A DNA stretch of 31,690 nt from JBBTIS01 sp038059855 (GCA_964357255.1 CAYHKQ010000019.1:1-31690), one strand, 5' to 3'; counted from the stretch's first letter, positions 7,905-15,043 are shown. The notes: generated by a model from the letters alone, not told the origin. Numbers and translations are program-made.

Positions 7905-7998
7905 GGCCAAGATATCCGCTAACGCCAAAAAAATACGAATTTTTCTTATAGCCTCATTGGCTTTATTGGCGTCATTGACCTTAGCGGCCTTTCTTTAA
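7901..7998 (+). CDS. Possible 32-aa single-pass membrane peptide needing a -1 frameshift
   Basis: An ATG (7901-7903) overlaps the secG stop as ATGA, the classic coupling arrangement. In the zero frame it ends after 16 codons. The phase CCA AAA AAA TAC is a canonical A-AAA-AAA slippery heptamer; after a -1 shift the frame reads MRPRYPLTPKK then IRIFLIASLALLASLTLAAFL and stops at 7998, giving a basic N-terminus plus one hydrophobic helix. It may be a programmed frameshift, a decayed or truncated gene with one A lost, or chance. No stimulatory hairpin is obvious. Confidence 0.25.
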
Positions 7999-7999
7999 A

Positions 8000-8081
8000 G
8001 GGCAGGTGGCGGAATTGGTATACGCGCACGTTTGAGGGGCGTGTGCCGCAAGGCATAGGGGTTCAAGTCCCCTCCTGCCCA
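8000..8081 (+). tRNA. tRNA-Leu (GAG)
   Basis: Class II tRNA of 82 nt. The acceptor stem GGGCAGG (8000-8006) pairs with CCTGCCC (8074-8080), with discriminator A8081. The anticodon arm CACGT-TTGAGGG-GCGTG gives anticodon GAG. A long variable arm (TGCCGCAAGGCA) and the T arm GGGGTTCAAGTCCCC are present. CCA is not encoded. Confidence 0.96.
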
Positions 8082-8083
8082 AA

Positions 8084-8153
8084 AACAGCAACGAGTAAAG
8101 AACTTGCTAAAATCATCGGCGGACCGAGCGACTCGTTACTCGCTACTGTTTTT
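8084..8153 (+). terminator. Possible terminator or processing hairpin between tRNA-Leu and tRNA-Gly
   Basis: AACAGCAACGAGTAA (8084-8098) pairs with TTACTCGCTACTGTT (8136-8150) at 13 of 15 positions and is followed by TTT, giving a five-T run at 8149-8153. The loop is long (37 nt). It could end tRNA-Leu transcription, or be a processing structure within a Leu-Gly precursor. Confidence 0.35.
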
Positions 8154-8227
8154 GCGGGCGTAGTTCACCGGTAGAATGCAACCTTGCCAAGGTTGAGAAG
8201 TGGGTTCAATTCCCATCGCCCGCTCCA
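8154..8227 (+). tRNA. tRNA-Gly (GCC)
   Basis: Acceptor GCGGGCG (8154-8160) pairs with CGCCCGC (8217-8223), discriminator T8224, and the CCA is encoded (8225-8227). Anticodon arm ACCT-TGCCAAGGT gives anticodon GCC; the T arm is GTGGGTTCAATTCCCAT. A 13-bp motif at 8130-8142 and the 3' flank are shared with the other tRNA-Gly at 15044, so the two loci are related cassettes. Confidence 0.96.
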
Positions 8228-8236
8228 TTATTCCTT

Positions 8237-8305
8237 CTATAAAAAATGGGCGATGGGAATTGAAGGGAAGCGAGCGCGCCCGGTGGGCGATAAAGCGAGA
8301 TTCCC
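8237..8305 (+). repeat. tRNA-Gly-associated repeat, copy 1
   Basis: About 69 bp nearly identical to 15125-15194. Its first part GGGCGATGGGAATTGAA (8248-8264) is the exact reverse complement of 8205-8221 inside the tRNA-Gly 3' half. The second part (GAAGGGAA ... CGCCC-GGT-GGGCG ... TTCCCTTC, 8262-8308) can form its own stem-loop. Function is unknown: terminator-like structure, small mobile repeat, or duplication relic. Confidence 0.8.
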
Positions 8306-8358
8306 TTCGACTCCCAGTCTTCTTCCCTGGCCTTATTCGCCTGAGTCGCTTTCTTCTG

Positions 8359-8432
8359 AGGTGCGGGTGGGAGTCGAACCCACGAATAGCGGTTTTGCAG
8401 ACCGCCGCCTTGGGCCACTTGGCTACCGCACC
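8359..8432 (-). tRNA. tRNA-Cys (GCA)
   Basis: On the minus strand the acceptor GGTGCGG pairs with CCGCACC, discriminator U73 (8359), a Cys identity element. Anticodon arm GCGGT-CTGCAAA-ACCGC gives anticodon GCA. T arm GTGGGTTCGACTCCCAC. CCA is not encoded. It lies 17 bp downstream of tRNA-Val and is likely cotranscribed with it. Confidence 0.95.
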
Positions 8433-8449
8433 AAAAGATGGATAAAGCT

Positions 8450-8523
8450 TGGGCAGTACAGGACTCGAACCTGTGACCCCCACGATGTCAACGTGGTACT
8501 CTAACCAACTGAGCTAACTGCCC
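8450..8523 (-). tRNA. tRNA-Val (GAC)
   Basis: On the minus strand the acceptor GGGCAGT pairs with ACTGCCC, discriminator A73 (8450). Anticodon arm CCACG-TTGACAT-CGTGG gives anticodon GAC. D arm TAGCTCAGTTGGTTAGAG and T arm ACAGGTTCGAGTCCTGT are standard. CCA is not encoded. Leads the tRNA-Val/tRNA-Cys pair. Confidence 0.96.
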
Positions 8524-8554
8524 ATTTTCCAGCCCGGCCCACGGAGGAAAATGT

Positions 8555-8582
8555 ATTATAGTTTAATAGCTTAATGTGGAAA
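8555..8582 (-). promoter_or_regulatory. Promoter of the tRNA-Val/tRNA-Cys unit
   Basis: On the minus strand a perfect TATAAT (8560-8555) lies about 31 bp upstream of tRNA-Val. TTTCCA (8582-8577) with a 16-bp spacer is a partial -35 match (four of six). Spacing and position suit a stable-RNA promoter. The plus-strand DUF350 gene starts just beyond, so this 75-bp gap serves both directions. Confidence 0.55.
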
Positions 8583-8598
8583 ATTTAGTAGAGAGCAA

Positions 8599-9138
8599 AT
8601 GTCATTAACCCGCGTTGTTTTTGGTCTTTTTGAATTCTTAATTTCGTTAGTCATCACGGTTCTGGTGGTGTATTTGAGCTACACCATCTTCAGCAGAGCT
8701 AATCCGGATTACGACGAGGAGGATGAACTTAACAAGGGCAATGTTGCCGTGGCCATCCTTCTAACCGCCATTATGGTCAGTTCGGCGATAATTATCCAGA
8801 AAGGCCTCTTCCCCATCATGACGCTTTTGAGGATGTACTTTACCTCGCCTATGAAAGAATCCATCGGTCAGTGGCAAATGATGGGCTATGCGCTGGCTCA
8901 TTTTGTGATGGTTTTCGCGTTGAGCGTATTCTCCATTTCCCTGGCGTTGCGCCTATTTGGAAAATTAACACGCAAAATCAAGGAAGGCCGGGAGCTCAAA
9001 AAAGGCAATGTCGCCGTCGGAATTGTCCTGGCCGGAGTAGTCTTGATTGTTTCGGCTTATGTTGGAGACAGCATCAACTCCTTGGCCAAGTCGCTTATTC
9101 CAGAACCCTCCATCGGCAAAATTCGCATCTTAAAATGA
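8599..9138 (+). CDS. Inner-membrane protein with two DUF350 repeats (YjfL-like)
   Basis: 179 aa, four or more hydrophobic helices. It contains two copies of the DUF350 pattern: KGNVAVAILLTAIMVSSAII at about 46-65 and KGNVAVGIVLAGVVLIVSAY at about 135-154, each after a charged loop (NPDYDEEDELN; KIKEGRELK). The family is found in the inner membrane and often near glutathionylspermidine-synthase-like ATP-grasp genes and other envelope-stress genes; its biochemical role is unknown. The stop overlaps the next start as ATGA, so it is translationally coupled to the transglutaminase-like gene. Confidence 0.85.
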   Translation: MSLTRVVFGLFEFLISLVITVLVVYLSYTIFSRANPDYDEEDELNKGNVAVAILLTAIMVSSAIIIQKGLFPIMTLLRMYFTSPMKESIGQWQMMGYALAHFVMVFALSVFSISLALRLFGKLTRKIKEGRELKKGNVAVGIVLAGVVLIVSAYVGDSINSLAKSLIPEPSIGKIRILK

Positions 9139-10025
9139 AAACAATCGAGATGCGGGCCGCGGGCCTGGCGTTAATCTCAATTGCGCTCGCCGCCGGTCTG
9201 TCTAATCCCTTGGGGCATTGGTTATACCCGGCGCAAGGCTGGGAATTGACCTACGAGCAAAGAGGCGGCTCCGATGACGGCGACTCCGAATCACCCTCCC
9301 AGCGAATCCAAAAAAATGGGAATGGCCTGGACCTTGAATATGGTTTTCTCAGCTTTGAGCGCGATCGGCTTTTGGCTAAGTTTCACCTCAACGCCAAGGA
9401 CATCCAAGATTCTTACGAAGAGTTCGGTTATTTGGACAACGACTTAGATCGCCTAGGCGGCGATAATCAGGCTGAATTCTTTATGTCAAAGGGATTTAAA
9501 CTTCTGCGAAGCGACACCGTAAGCGCCGATATTCCGGCCTTGGTGCAAAGCAATTATCCCCGCCTGTTGCCTCTGGCCTTGGAATTTGAACGCATCCGGA
9601 AAGAACACGAATACGGTCCATGGGACACCATCGGCGCAGTTACCGCTATGGTTCAAACCTCCGTCGTCTATCAAGTTCCCCCTCGCCAAGAAGGCGACAA
9701 GCATATCGGCGGCGTCCTGCCGCCGCCCGTCGCATTGGCTCGAGGATGGGGCGATTGCGACACCAAGTCCGCAATTTTAGGCGCCATCATGTCCAATTGG
9801 GACGGGGTTTATGCCGTAGGCGTAGGTCTGCCGGGGCATTACTTAATAGGAATTCAAGGCGTCCCAAGCCGTGGGGACGCGTACGTGGAACGTAAGGGCT
9901 CCACCTATGTTTTAATCGAAGCCGCCGGACCCGCCTGGAGCCCGCCGGGCAATGTCAGCGAACAGACTCTCGCGAAGTTAAGCCTGACCCAAGGCGTCTC
10001 AATCGAACCCTTCTGGCAAGAATAG
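9135..10025 (+). CDS. Exported transglutaminase-like (papain-fold) protein
   Basis: 296 aa. The true start is ATG 9135, overlapping the DUF350 stop by ATGA; the frame is open upstream only as a shadow. A signal peptide or membrane anchor lies at residues 1-25 (MKTIEMRAAGLALISIALAA). A transglutaminase-like triad is visible: Cys208 in ARGWGDCDTKSAIL, His235 in GLPGHYLIGI and Glu262 in YVLIEAAGP (Glu where Asp is more common). The upstream region (WDTIGAVTAMVQTSVVYQ) fits the fold's N-terminal helices. Probably an envelope cysteine hydrolase or crosslinking enzyme; substrate unknown. Coupling to DUF350 and closeness to two TPM-domain genes suggest one membrane-associated module. Confidence 0.72.
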   Translation: MKTIEMRAAGLALISIALAAGLSNPLGHWLYPAQGWELTYEQRGGSDDGDSESPSQRIQKNGNGLDLEYGFLSFERDRLLAKFHLNAKDIQDSYEEFGYLDNDLDRLGGDNQAEFFMSKGFKLLRSDTVSADIPALVQSNYPRLLPLALEFERIRKEHEYGPWDTIGAVTAMVQTSVVYQVPPRQEGDKHIGGVLPPPVALARGWGDCDTKSAILGAIMSNWDGVYAVGVGLPGHYLIGIQGVPSRGDAYVERKGSTYVLIEAAGPAWSPPGNVSEQTLAKLSLTQGVSIEPFWQE

Positions 10026-10041
10026 AGCGTCTCTATCGTGG

Positions 10042-10090
10042 AATTCCGGATCGGGCAGAAGGAGTGAAATTCCGTGAATTCCGCTATAAT
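10042..10090 (+). promoter_or_regulatory. Candidate promoter for the TPM gene pair, with repeated AATTCCG
   Basis: A perfect TATAAT is at 10085-10090 without an obvious -35. The heptamer AATTCCG occurs three times just upstream (10042-10048, 10068-10074, 10077-10083), twice next to the -10 box, which could be an operator. A start site near 10097 would place the MITE inside the 5' leader of the TPM gene. Confidence 0.4.
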
Positions 10091-10122
10091 TTAATTATGG
10101 GTCCAATTAATGCGGATATTCT

Positions 10123-10279
10123 GTAACTGCTCAGGTCCCTCGGGTTTTTCCCTCTCCCTTAGGGAGAGGGCAGGGTGAGGGTCCATTCTCCCCTGGCGGC
10201 AATTCCTCCCTCACCCGCCTTGCTGGCGGCCTCTCCCAAGAGGAGAGGCAAGAGGGGAGCCTGGGACCTGAGCAGTTAC
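10123..10279. mobile_element. 157-bp MITE with 17-bp terminal inverted repeats and 8-bp target duplication
   Basis: GTAACTGCTCAGGTCCC (10123-10139) and its exact reverse complement (10263-10279) bound the element. The octamer GATATTCT flanks it on both sides (10115-10122 and 10280-10287), a target-site duplication. The interior has nested palindromes: CCCTCTCCC-TTA-GGGAGAGGG (10150-10170), GGGTGAGGG with CCCTCACCC (10173-10181/10208-10216), and CCTCTCC-CAAGA-GGAGAGG (10230-10248). There is no coding capacity, so it would need a transposase elsewhere. It lies 30 bp before the first TPM gene. Confidence 0.85.
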
Positions 10280-10309
10280 GATATTCTTCTTAAAAATCCA
10301 CGGGAGACT

Positions 10310-11059
10310 ATGAAAATTCTAACGTGGAAAATTTTATTTTGGGTAGCGTTGGGACTGGCGGTTATTGGCGATGTTGCGCCGGTTTTCGCCGCAAGGTTCC
10401 CCGACAAGCCTAAGCGCGACAGCTTTTACTCGGATGAGGCCGGCCTGCTCGATGAGGCCGGGCGCAAACGCGTCAACGAAATCTGCTGGGCGTTGTGGAA
10501 AGAGCAAAAGATTCCGCTCTACGTGGTGACCGTGACCTCCCTGGAAAACCACGACGCCACAGGCCAAACCATCGAGGGCTTCGCTCACGATCTATTCAAC
10601 ACCTGGGGCATCGGCTCCCAGCGCCGCAACTACGGCATTTTAGTTTTAGTTTCCAAAGATGACCGTAAGGCCCGCATCGAGCTGGGTTCGGGCTGGGGAC
10701 ACAAACACAACTATCAATCCGAGCAGGCAATGCAGGATGTTATCTTGCCCCATTTTCGCCGTGGGGACTACTCCCAAGGCATCGCGCAGGGCGTCGAGAG
10801 CATGAATGCTTTAGCCCGAGGCCTGGAGTTGCCCAAGGCTAAGGCGCCATGGTGGGCCATTTGGGTGCAGATCGGTTTCGTGGTGTTTGTTGTCGGCGTC
10901 GCCTACTCCCTATTTAAGAGTGGGCGCACCGGCTGGGGCTGGGCTTTTTTAGCCGGCGTCGGTATTCTGCTTTTTTTCCTCCTGCGGGTTGCGGCATCCA
11001 GTGGCGGGGGCATGGGCGGAGGATCTTCGGGAGGCGGCGGGGCCAGCGGGTCCTGGTGA
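10310..11059 (+). CDS. YgcG-like TPM-domain membrane protein
   Basis: 249 aa from ATG 10310, with GGGAG 5-9 bp upstream; the open frame extends upstream but only through the MITE. Signal peptide at about 1-28 (MKILTWKILFWVALGLAVIG...FAA), then a TPM (TLP18.3/Psb32/MOLO-1) domain at about 35-175: DEAGLLDEAGRKRVNE, YVVTVTSLE, DLFNTWGIGSQRRNYGILVLVSKDDRKARIELG. Two membrane helices follow (about 180-225), and the protein ends in a Gly/Ser-rich tail closing SGSW, the classic YgcG form. TPM domains have been linked to acid phosphatase activity and to photosystem repair in plants; the bacterial role is unclear. The next gene is a second TPM protein 7 bp later. Confidence 0.85.
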   Translation: MKILTWKILFWVALGLAVIGDVAPVFAARFPDKPKRDSFYSDEAGLLDEAGRKRVNEICWALWKEQKIPLYVVTVTSLENHDATGQTIEGFAHDLFNTWGIGSQRRNYGILVLVSKDDRKARIELGSGWGHKHNYQSEQAMQDVILPHFRRGDYSQGIAQGVESMNALARGLELPKAKAPWWAIWVQIGFVVFVVGVAYSLFKSGRTGWGWAFLAGVGILLFFLLRVAASSGGGMGGGSSGGGGASGSW

Positions 11060-11066
11060 AGAAATA

Positions 11067-11747
11067 ATGAAACGCCCCAGTGAACTTTTCAGTAAAGCAG
11101 ACCGCAAAGCCATCGCCCAGGCGATTGAAAAGGCCGAACAGGAGACTTCCGGCGAGATTGTGCCCGTGGTGGCGGCTACCTCGGGACGTTACGACCGTGC
11201 CGAAGATATTTTTGGACTGTGCCTGGCCTTGGCGGCGCTGACGGTAGCCTGGCTTTTTTTTCAAGACGTTCGGGTCGTTGATGGCGCGTGGACCACGGGT
11301 CCCCGCTTGACCTTGGGCCTGTTCCCTCTTTGGGTCATTGTCATTGCAGGATTTACGCTGGGCGTGGCGCTAGCTAGCCGCTTTCCGGCGCTTAAGATAC
11401 CTCTCGTGCCTAAAAAAGAAATAGACCAGGAGGTGGAGCGCGCAGCGGCCCATGCCTTTAGGCAGTTTCGCTTGGGCCGGACCCAAGACGGCACCGGCAT
11501 TGTGATTTATGTCTCCTTGCTCGAGCATCGCGTGCGCGTGGAAGGCGGTGGGGCCATCACTGACAAGCTCTCGCGCCAGGACTGGGAAGAGGTCTGCGCC
11601 GCGGCCGTTGATGGCCTTAAGGCGGGCCGTCCCACCGAGGGCCTTACGCGCGCCATCGAAATTGCGGGTCGGCTACTGGCCCATCAATTTCCCGTCCGTC
11701 CCGATGATCGCAACGAGCTCAAAAACGAGCTGTGCCTAATTGACTGA
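11067..11747 (+). CDS. Second TPM-domain membrane protein
   Basis: 226 aa, start ATG 11067, 7 bp after the first TPM stop, with GGTGAAG as a weak ribosome site. The N-terminus (KRPSELFSKADRKAIAQAIEKAEQETSGEIVPVVA) is the start of a TPM fold, interrupted by two membrane helices at about 50-110, then continued by VERAAAHAFRQFRLGRTQDGTGIVIYVSLLEHRVRVEGGG and DKLSRQDWEEVCAAAVDGLKAG. This split arrangement is typical of YgcG-partner proteins that pair with a canonical TPM protein. No signal peptide. The two probably form a membrane complex, by inference from pairing. Confidence 0.78.
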   Translation: MKRPSELFSKADRKAIAQAIEKAEQETSGEIVPVVAATSGRYDRAEDIFGLCLALAALTVAWLFFQDVRVVDGAWTTGPRLTLGLFPLWVIVIAGFTLGVALASRFPALKIPLVPKKEIDQEVERAAAHAFRQFRLGRTQDGTGIVIYVSLLEHRVRVEGGGAITDKLSRQDWEEVCAAAVDGLKAGRPTEGLTRAIEIAGRLLAHQFPVRPDDRNELKNELCLID

Positions 11748-11840
11748 CGTATAGCCATTCTTAGCGACAATAAATAAAAATTTCACGCCCCGCGAGGCCA
11801 CCAAAGGCCCGGGCTCATTGCCTTTTTGCTTTACTTAAGT

Positions 11841-12542
11841 TTAGGAAACCGGTAGGAAGCCGCGGGCTTGCATGCGCCTTAAAATCCGAGCTGTCATTTT
11901 GTCAATGTATTTGGCGTTCCTTGGGCGCGCTAAACGAATTGGGCTTGGAAGATAGGCGGCCAGGCGGGCGGATTCCTCGCTCGTGAGGTCCGAGGCGGGT
12001 TTATTGAAATATTGCCGCGAGGCCTCTTCGGCGCCGTAAATACCCGATCCCCATTCCACCACGTTAAGATACAGCTCAAGAATCCGCCTTTTGCCGAGCT
12101 CTTTTTCAAGACGCCGGGCAATCAGCGCTTCTTTAATTTTTCTTAAAGGATTTTTTGAGGGCGTCAAGTACAAATTTTTAGCCAATTGCTGGGTAATCGT
12201 GCTCCCCCCGTAGGCCAGGCTGCGCTTTTCCCAATCGCGGCGAAGCGCCTCCTTGATTTGAACCATATCCAGGCCCTTGTGCTCAAAAAACGAGCCGTCC
12301 TCCGCCACGACGACGGCATAACGAAGATAGGGCGAAATGCTTTCATAGGGAACCCAGCGCCGGCGTTGCTGAAAACGCCGCCTCTTCAGCCGCATCTGCG
12401 TCTCGCGAATTTTCATCATCGAAGTCACTTGAGGATTTTTCAATTTCAAGATAGACACGTCGGGCAAATCAGCCAAATAAACACCCATGCCCAACGCAAC
12501 GACAAGACTGGCTACTCCGGACGCCAAAAAAATTTTACTCAT
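11841..12542 (-). CDS. mtgA: Monofunctional peptidoglycan glycosyltransferase
   Basis: 233-aa GT51 enzyme that polymerises lipid II into glycan strands in the periplasm. An N-terminal membrane anchor (residues 5-24) precedes the catalytic domain: VVVAEDGSFFEHKG with catalytic Glu81, then YGGSTITQQLAKNLYLTP, RKIKEALIARRLEKELGKRRILELYLNVVEWGSGIYGAEEASRQYF with the second acidic residue, and SARLAAYLPSP. No transpeptidase domain follows, so it is MtgA-like rather than a class A PBP. Its start overlaps the end of the ABC ATPase gene by 8 bp, so it is the last gene of that operon. Confidence 0.94.
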   Translation of the reverse strand: MSKIFLASGVASLVVALGMGVYLADLPDVSILKLKNPQVTSMMKIRETQMRLKRRRFQQRRRWVPYESISPYLRYAVVVAEDGSFFEHKGLDMVQIKEALRRDWEKRSLAYGGSTITQQLAKNLYLTPSKNPLRKIKEALIARRLEKELGKRRILELYLNVVEWGSGIYGAEEASRQYFNKPASDLTSEESARLAAYLPSPIRLARPRNAKYIDKMTARILRRMQARGFLPVS

Positions 12543-13341
12543 TGAACAACTGGGGTTGCGTTAAGGCGAAGGAAGGAGATTTCGGCTTACTGGGCGCTTT
12601 GCGGGTATCGGACACAATGGAACATTTGGGTCCGAATTCCACGACTCTGGCGGCGATTCTGCGCACAAAAGACGGTTCATGGGTTACAATAATCATGGTG
12701 AGCCCGTCGCGGGCAAAATCTTCCATCACATCAACAATCTCGTCTTTCATGGCAGGGTCAAGGCTTGAAGTGGGCTCGTCAAAAAGAATTCCCTTGGGCC
12801 GCATGGCCAGCGCCCTGGCTATGCCGACCCTTTGCTGTTGGCCGCCTGAGAGAGAACCGGGGTAAGCCTGGGCCTTGTGATCAAGGCCGATGCGGCGCAA
12901 AAGCGCCAGCGCTTCCGCGCGGACCTCCTGGGCCGGACGTCCCAAAGCTTTGACCGGCCCGATAGTGATATTGTCAAGCACGCTAAGATGAGGAAAAAGA
13001 TTAAAGGATTGAAAAACAAAACCCAACTGCTGGCGAACCGCTACAATGGCGCGATGGTCCCTGCGTTCGTCCATGCGGGGCCGCAAATGCAAGGACCCCA
13101 CGCGGACGTTGCCTTCATCAAAGGGTTCAAGATAAGTCAGGCAACGCAAAAACGTGCTCTTGCCGACGCCGGAGGGGCCTCTTAAAACAACGATTTCCCC
13201 CTCCCCAATTGACATGTACAAATTCCAAATGATCCAATGGGCGCCAAAACATTTGGACAAACCCCTGATTTCGATAAAGGGCGCGGCCGGCGCCGCGGCG
13301 GCGCCGTGTGATAATTTTTCGTTTAAAGCGAGATTAGACAT
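12535..13341 (-). CDS. Amino-acid-type ABC transporter ATP-binding protein (GlnQ/HisP-like)
   Basis: 268 aa. Walker A GPSGVGKST at about 55-63, Q-loop VFQSFNLFPHLSV, signature LSGGQQQRVGIARAL, Walker B GILFDEPTSSLDP and switch His in VTHEPSFV are all intact. The sequence pattern (LRGPSGVGKSTFLRCLTYLEPFDEG) is that of polar amino-acid importers. It overlaps the fused binding protein/permease gene by 8 bp and mtgA by 8 bp. It would power that single permease as a homodimer. The substrate cannot be read from sequence. Confidence 0.93.
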   Translation of the reverse strand: MSNLALNEKLSHGAAAAPAAPFIEIRGLSKCFGAHWIIWNLYMSIGEGEIVVLRGPSGVGKSTFLRCLTYLEPFDEGNVRVGSLHLRPRMDERRDHRAIVAVRQQLGFVFQSFNLFPHLSVLDNITIGPVKALGRPAQEVRAEALALLRRIGLDHKAQAYPGSLSGGQQQRVGIARALAMRPKGILFDEPTSSLDPAMKDEIVDVMEDFARDGLTMIIVTHEPSFVRRIAARVVEFGPKCSIVSDTRKAPSKPKSPSFALTQPQLFNE

Positions 13342-14902
13342 GGCGCAAGCGCTGTCTTTCCTCTAAATGGCGCGACCAAAGGGCCAACGGATAACTCATG
13401 GCAAAATACATAGCGGCGGTCACTAGTCCAAGCTCTAAAAAATGGTAGGTCGCTGTCGCGGCCTGATTGTACATCTTGGTTAATTCTACCACGGTGATAA
13501 TGGAAACTAATGAAGAATCTTTGAACAGCGCGATAAAGTCGCTGGTGCTCGGCGGCAGGATCGTGCGAAAAGCTTGGGGCAGAAGGATATTAAAAAGGCT
13601 TTGCCTGCCGCTCATGCCGATGGAGCGCGCCGCCTCAGTTTGGCCGCGCGGCACGGATAAAAGCCCCGCTCTGTAAATTTCAGCTTCATAAGCCGCGTAA
13701 TTGATTCCCAATCCAAGGACAGCGGCCGTAAAAGCGTTAAGTTCTATGCCTAAATTCGGTAATCCATAGTACAGAATGTACAGTTGGATCAACAGGGGTG
13801 TGCCGCGGACAATTTCTATATAAAAACCGGCTAAAAAACGCAGCGGTTGCGACCCGTACAGTTTAGCGGTGCACACAAGAAATCCTAAAAGAACAGCCAG
13901 CACCATGGCCAAACAAGAAACCAAAATAGTAACCCCCGCCCCCTGAAGCAAAAGCGGTAAAAATTTTAGCACGGACCACTCGCCGGATCTGCTCAATTTT
14001 GCCGTTGTTGGATGAAGAAGTTTTTTTTGACGGCCGTTCCATAAATTCCATTTACGATAAATACTCTCCATCTCCCCCGAAGCGAACATCCTGGCCACGG
14101 CTTCATTAATCTTTTGGCGCAAAACAGGAGAATCTTTGCGCAAGCCGCCGGCATAAAGCCCTTCTCCGGCTAAGTCAGGGAGGTTCTCTAGCGCAGGGTT
14201 AGGCCCGGCATAATACGCGGCCATGGGGACATCGAGCAAAACAGCGTCAAGGCGTCCGATTTCCAAATCTTTATATATTTCCACCGGCCCGGGATAGGCG
14301 ACGACCGTAATTTTACTGTCACGGACCATCAGGGTATAGGCCAACGAAGCCGATAGGGTTCCTACGCGCCGGCCGCGCAAATCTTCGAAACGGCGAATTT
14401 GGCCGCCCGAAGAGTTTGCGGCGCCGGCGACGCTGTCGTGAATATTCCGTCGACGCACCGTAATTTGTTCGGAAAAAACATAATAAGGATTGGAAAAATT
14501 AATGGTCTTGGCCCGATCCGCCGTCACCTCCAGACCGTTAAAGGCAATGTCGCAATCGTCGCGCAGAAGCGAGGGGATGAGTTGATCCCAAGGGATGGCA
14601 ACGAGCTTGGCCTTAACCCCCAATGATTTAGCCAACGCCTCCATGATGTCGAGCTCAAAGCCGATCAGCCGCGAAGGGTCCTCCGGATTTTGGTAAACAT
14701 ACGGCGCGCCGCCGCTCGTGTCGGCGCCCCAGCGCAACTCGCCGCTTGAGCCGACCCTGTTCCAGGCTTCTGCCGCGCGCGCCGGACCGGCTACAACGCT
14801 TAAAAGCAAAACTGTGGGAAAAAATTTACATAAACGAAAAAATCGGACAAGCCAGGAGGGCAATGGCGTTATTGACGAGCGGGCCGCAAAGGACCGGGGC
14901 AA
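13334..14902 (-). CDS. Fused periplasmic binding protein and permease of an amino-acid ABC importer
   Basis: 522 aa. A signal peptide (residues 1-43, ending ARAAEA) leads to a family-3 solute-binding domain at about 45-275: WGADTSGGAPYVYQNP, GFELDIMEALAKSLGV, DIAFNGLEVTADRAKTINFSNPYY, VGTLSASLAYTLMV. From about 310 on it is a HisM/GlnP-type permease with several helices and the coupling loop EAARSIGMSGRQSLFNILLPQAFRTILPP. Such fusions are known (GlnP of lactic-acid bacteria). The start is a TTG at 14902 with no Shine-Dalgarno; an in-frame TGA lies just upstream. Together with the downstream ATPase this is a complete importer; lysine, arginine or glutamine are only plausible substrates. Confidence 0.9.
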   Translation of the reverse strand: MPRSFAARSSITPLPSWLVRFFRLCKFFPTVLLLSVVAGPARAAEAWNRVGSSGELRWGADTSGGAPYVYQNPEDPSRLIGFELDIMEALAKSLGVKAKLVAIPWDQLIPSLLRDDCDIAFNGLEVTADRAKTINFSNPYYVFSEQITVRRRNIHDSVAGAANSSGGQIRRFEDLRGRRVGTLSASLAYTLMVRDSKITVVAYPGPVEIYKDLEIGRLDAVLLDVPMAAYYAGPNPALENLPDLAGEGLYAGGLRKDSPVLRQKINEAVARMFASGEMESIYRKWNLWNGRQKKLLHPTTAKLSRSGEWSVLKFLPLLLQGAGVTILVSCLAMVLAVLLGFLVCTAKLYGSQPLRFLAGFYIEIVRGTPLLIQLYILYYGLPNLGIELNAFTAAVLGLGINYAAYEAEIYRAGLLSVPRGQTEAARSIGMSGRQSLFNILLPQAFRTILPPSTSDFIALFKDSSLVSIITVVELTKMYNQAATATYHFLELGLVTAAMYFAMSYPLALWSRHLEERQRLRHV

Positions 14903-15043
14903 ATTACGATGTTCATTTTCAATTCATTCTACCAATAAGAAACTCAAATCTTGAGAAGACGAATAAAACGGGGGGCATTACCTAAACCCCAATCAAGCAA
15001 GGTTTCATAAAATAAAGTGGACTCGTTACTCGGCAGCGTCATT

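Noticed and set aside
8136..8504. Several overlapping ORFs of 70-115 codons on both strands
   Set aside because: They run through tRNA-Gly, tRNA-Cys and tRNA-Val and their antisense strands; typical tRNA translation artefacts.
8871..9134. Extended N-terminus of the transglutaminase-like protein
   Set aside because: It is a shadow of the DUF350 gene in another frame; the ATGA overlap start at 9135 gives a signal peptide.
14903..15019. Possible small gene between the fused importer gene and tRNA-Gly(TCC)
   Set aside because: Open frames there are antisense continuations of the importer gene and have no ribosome site.
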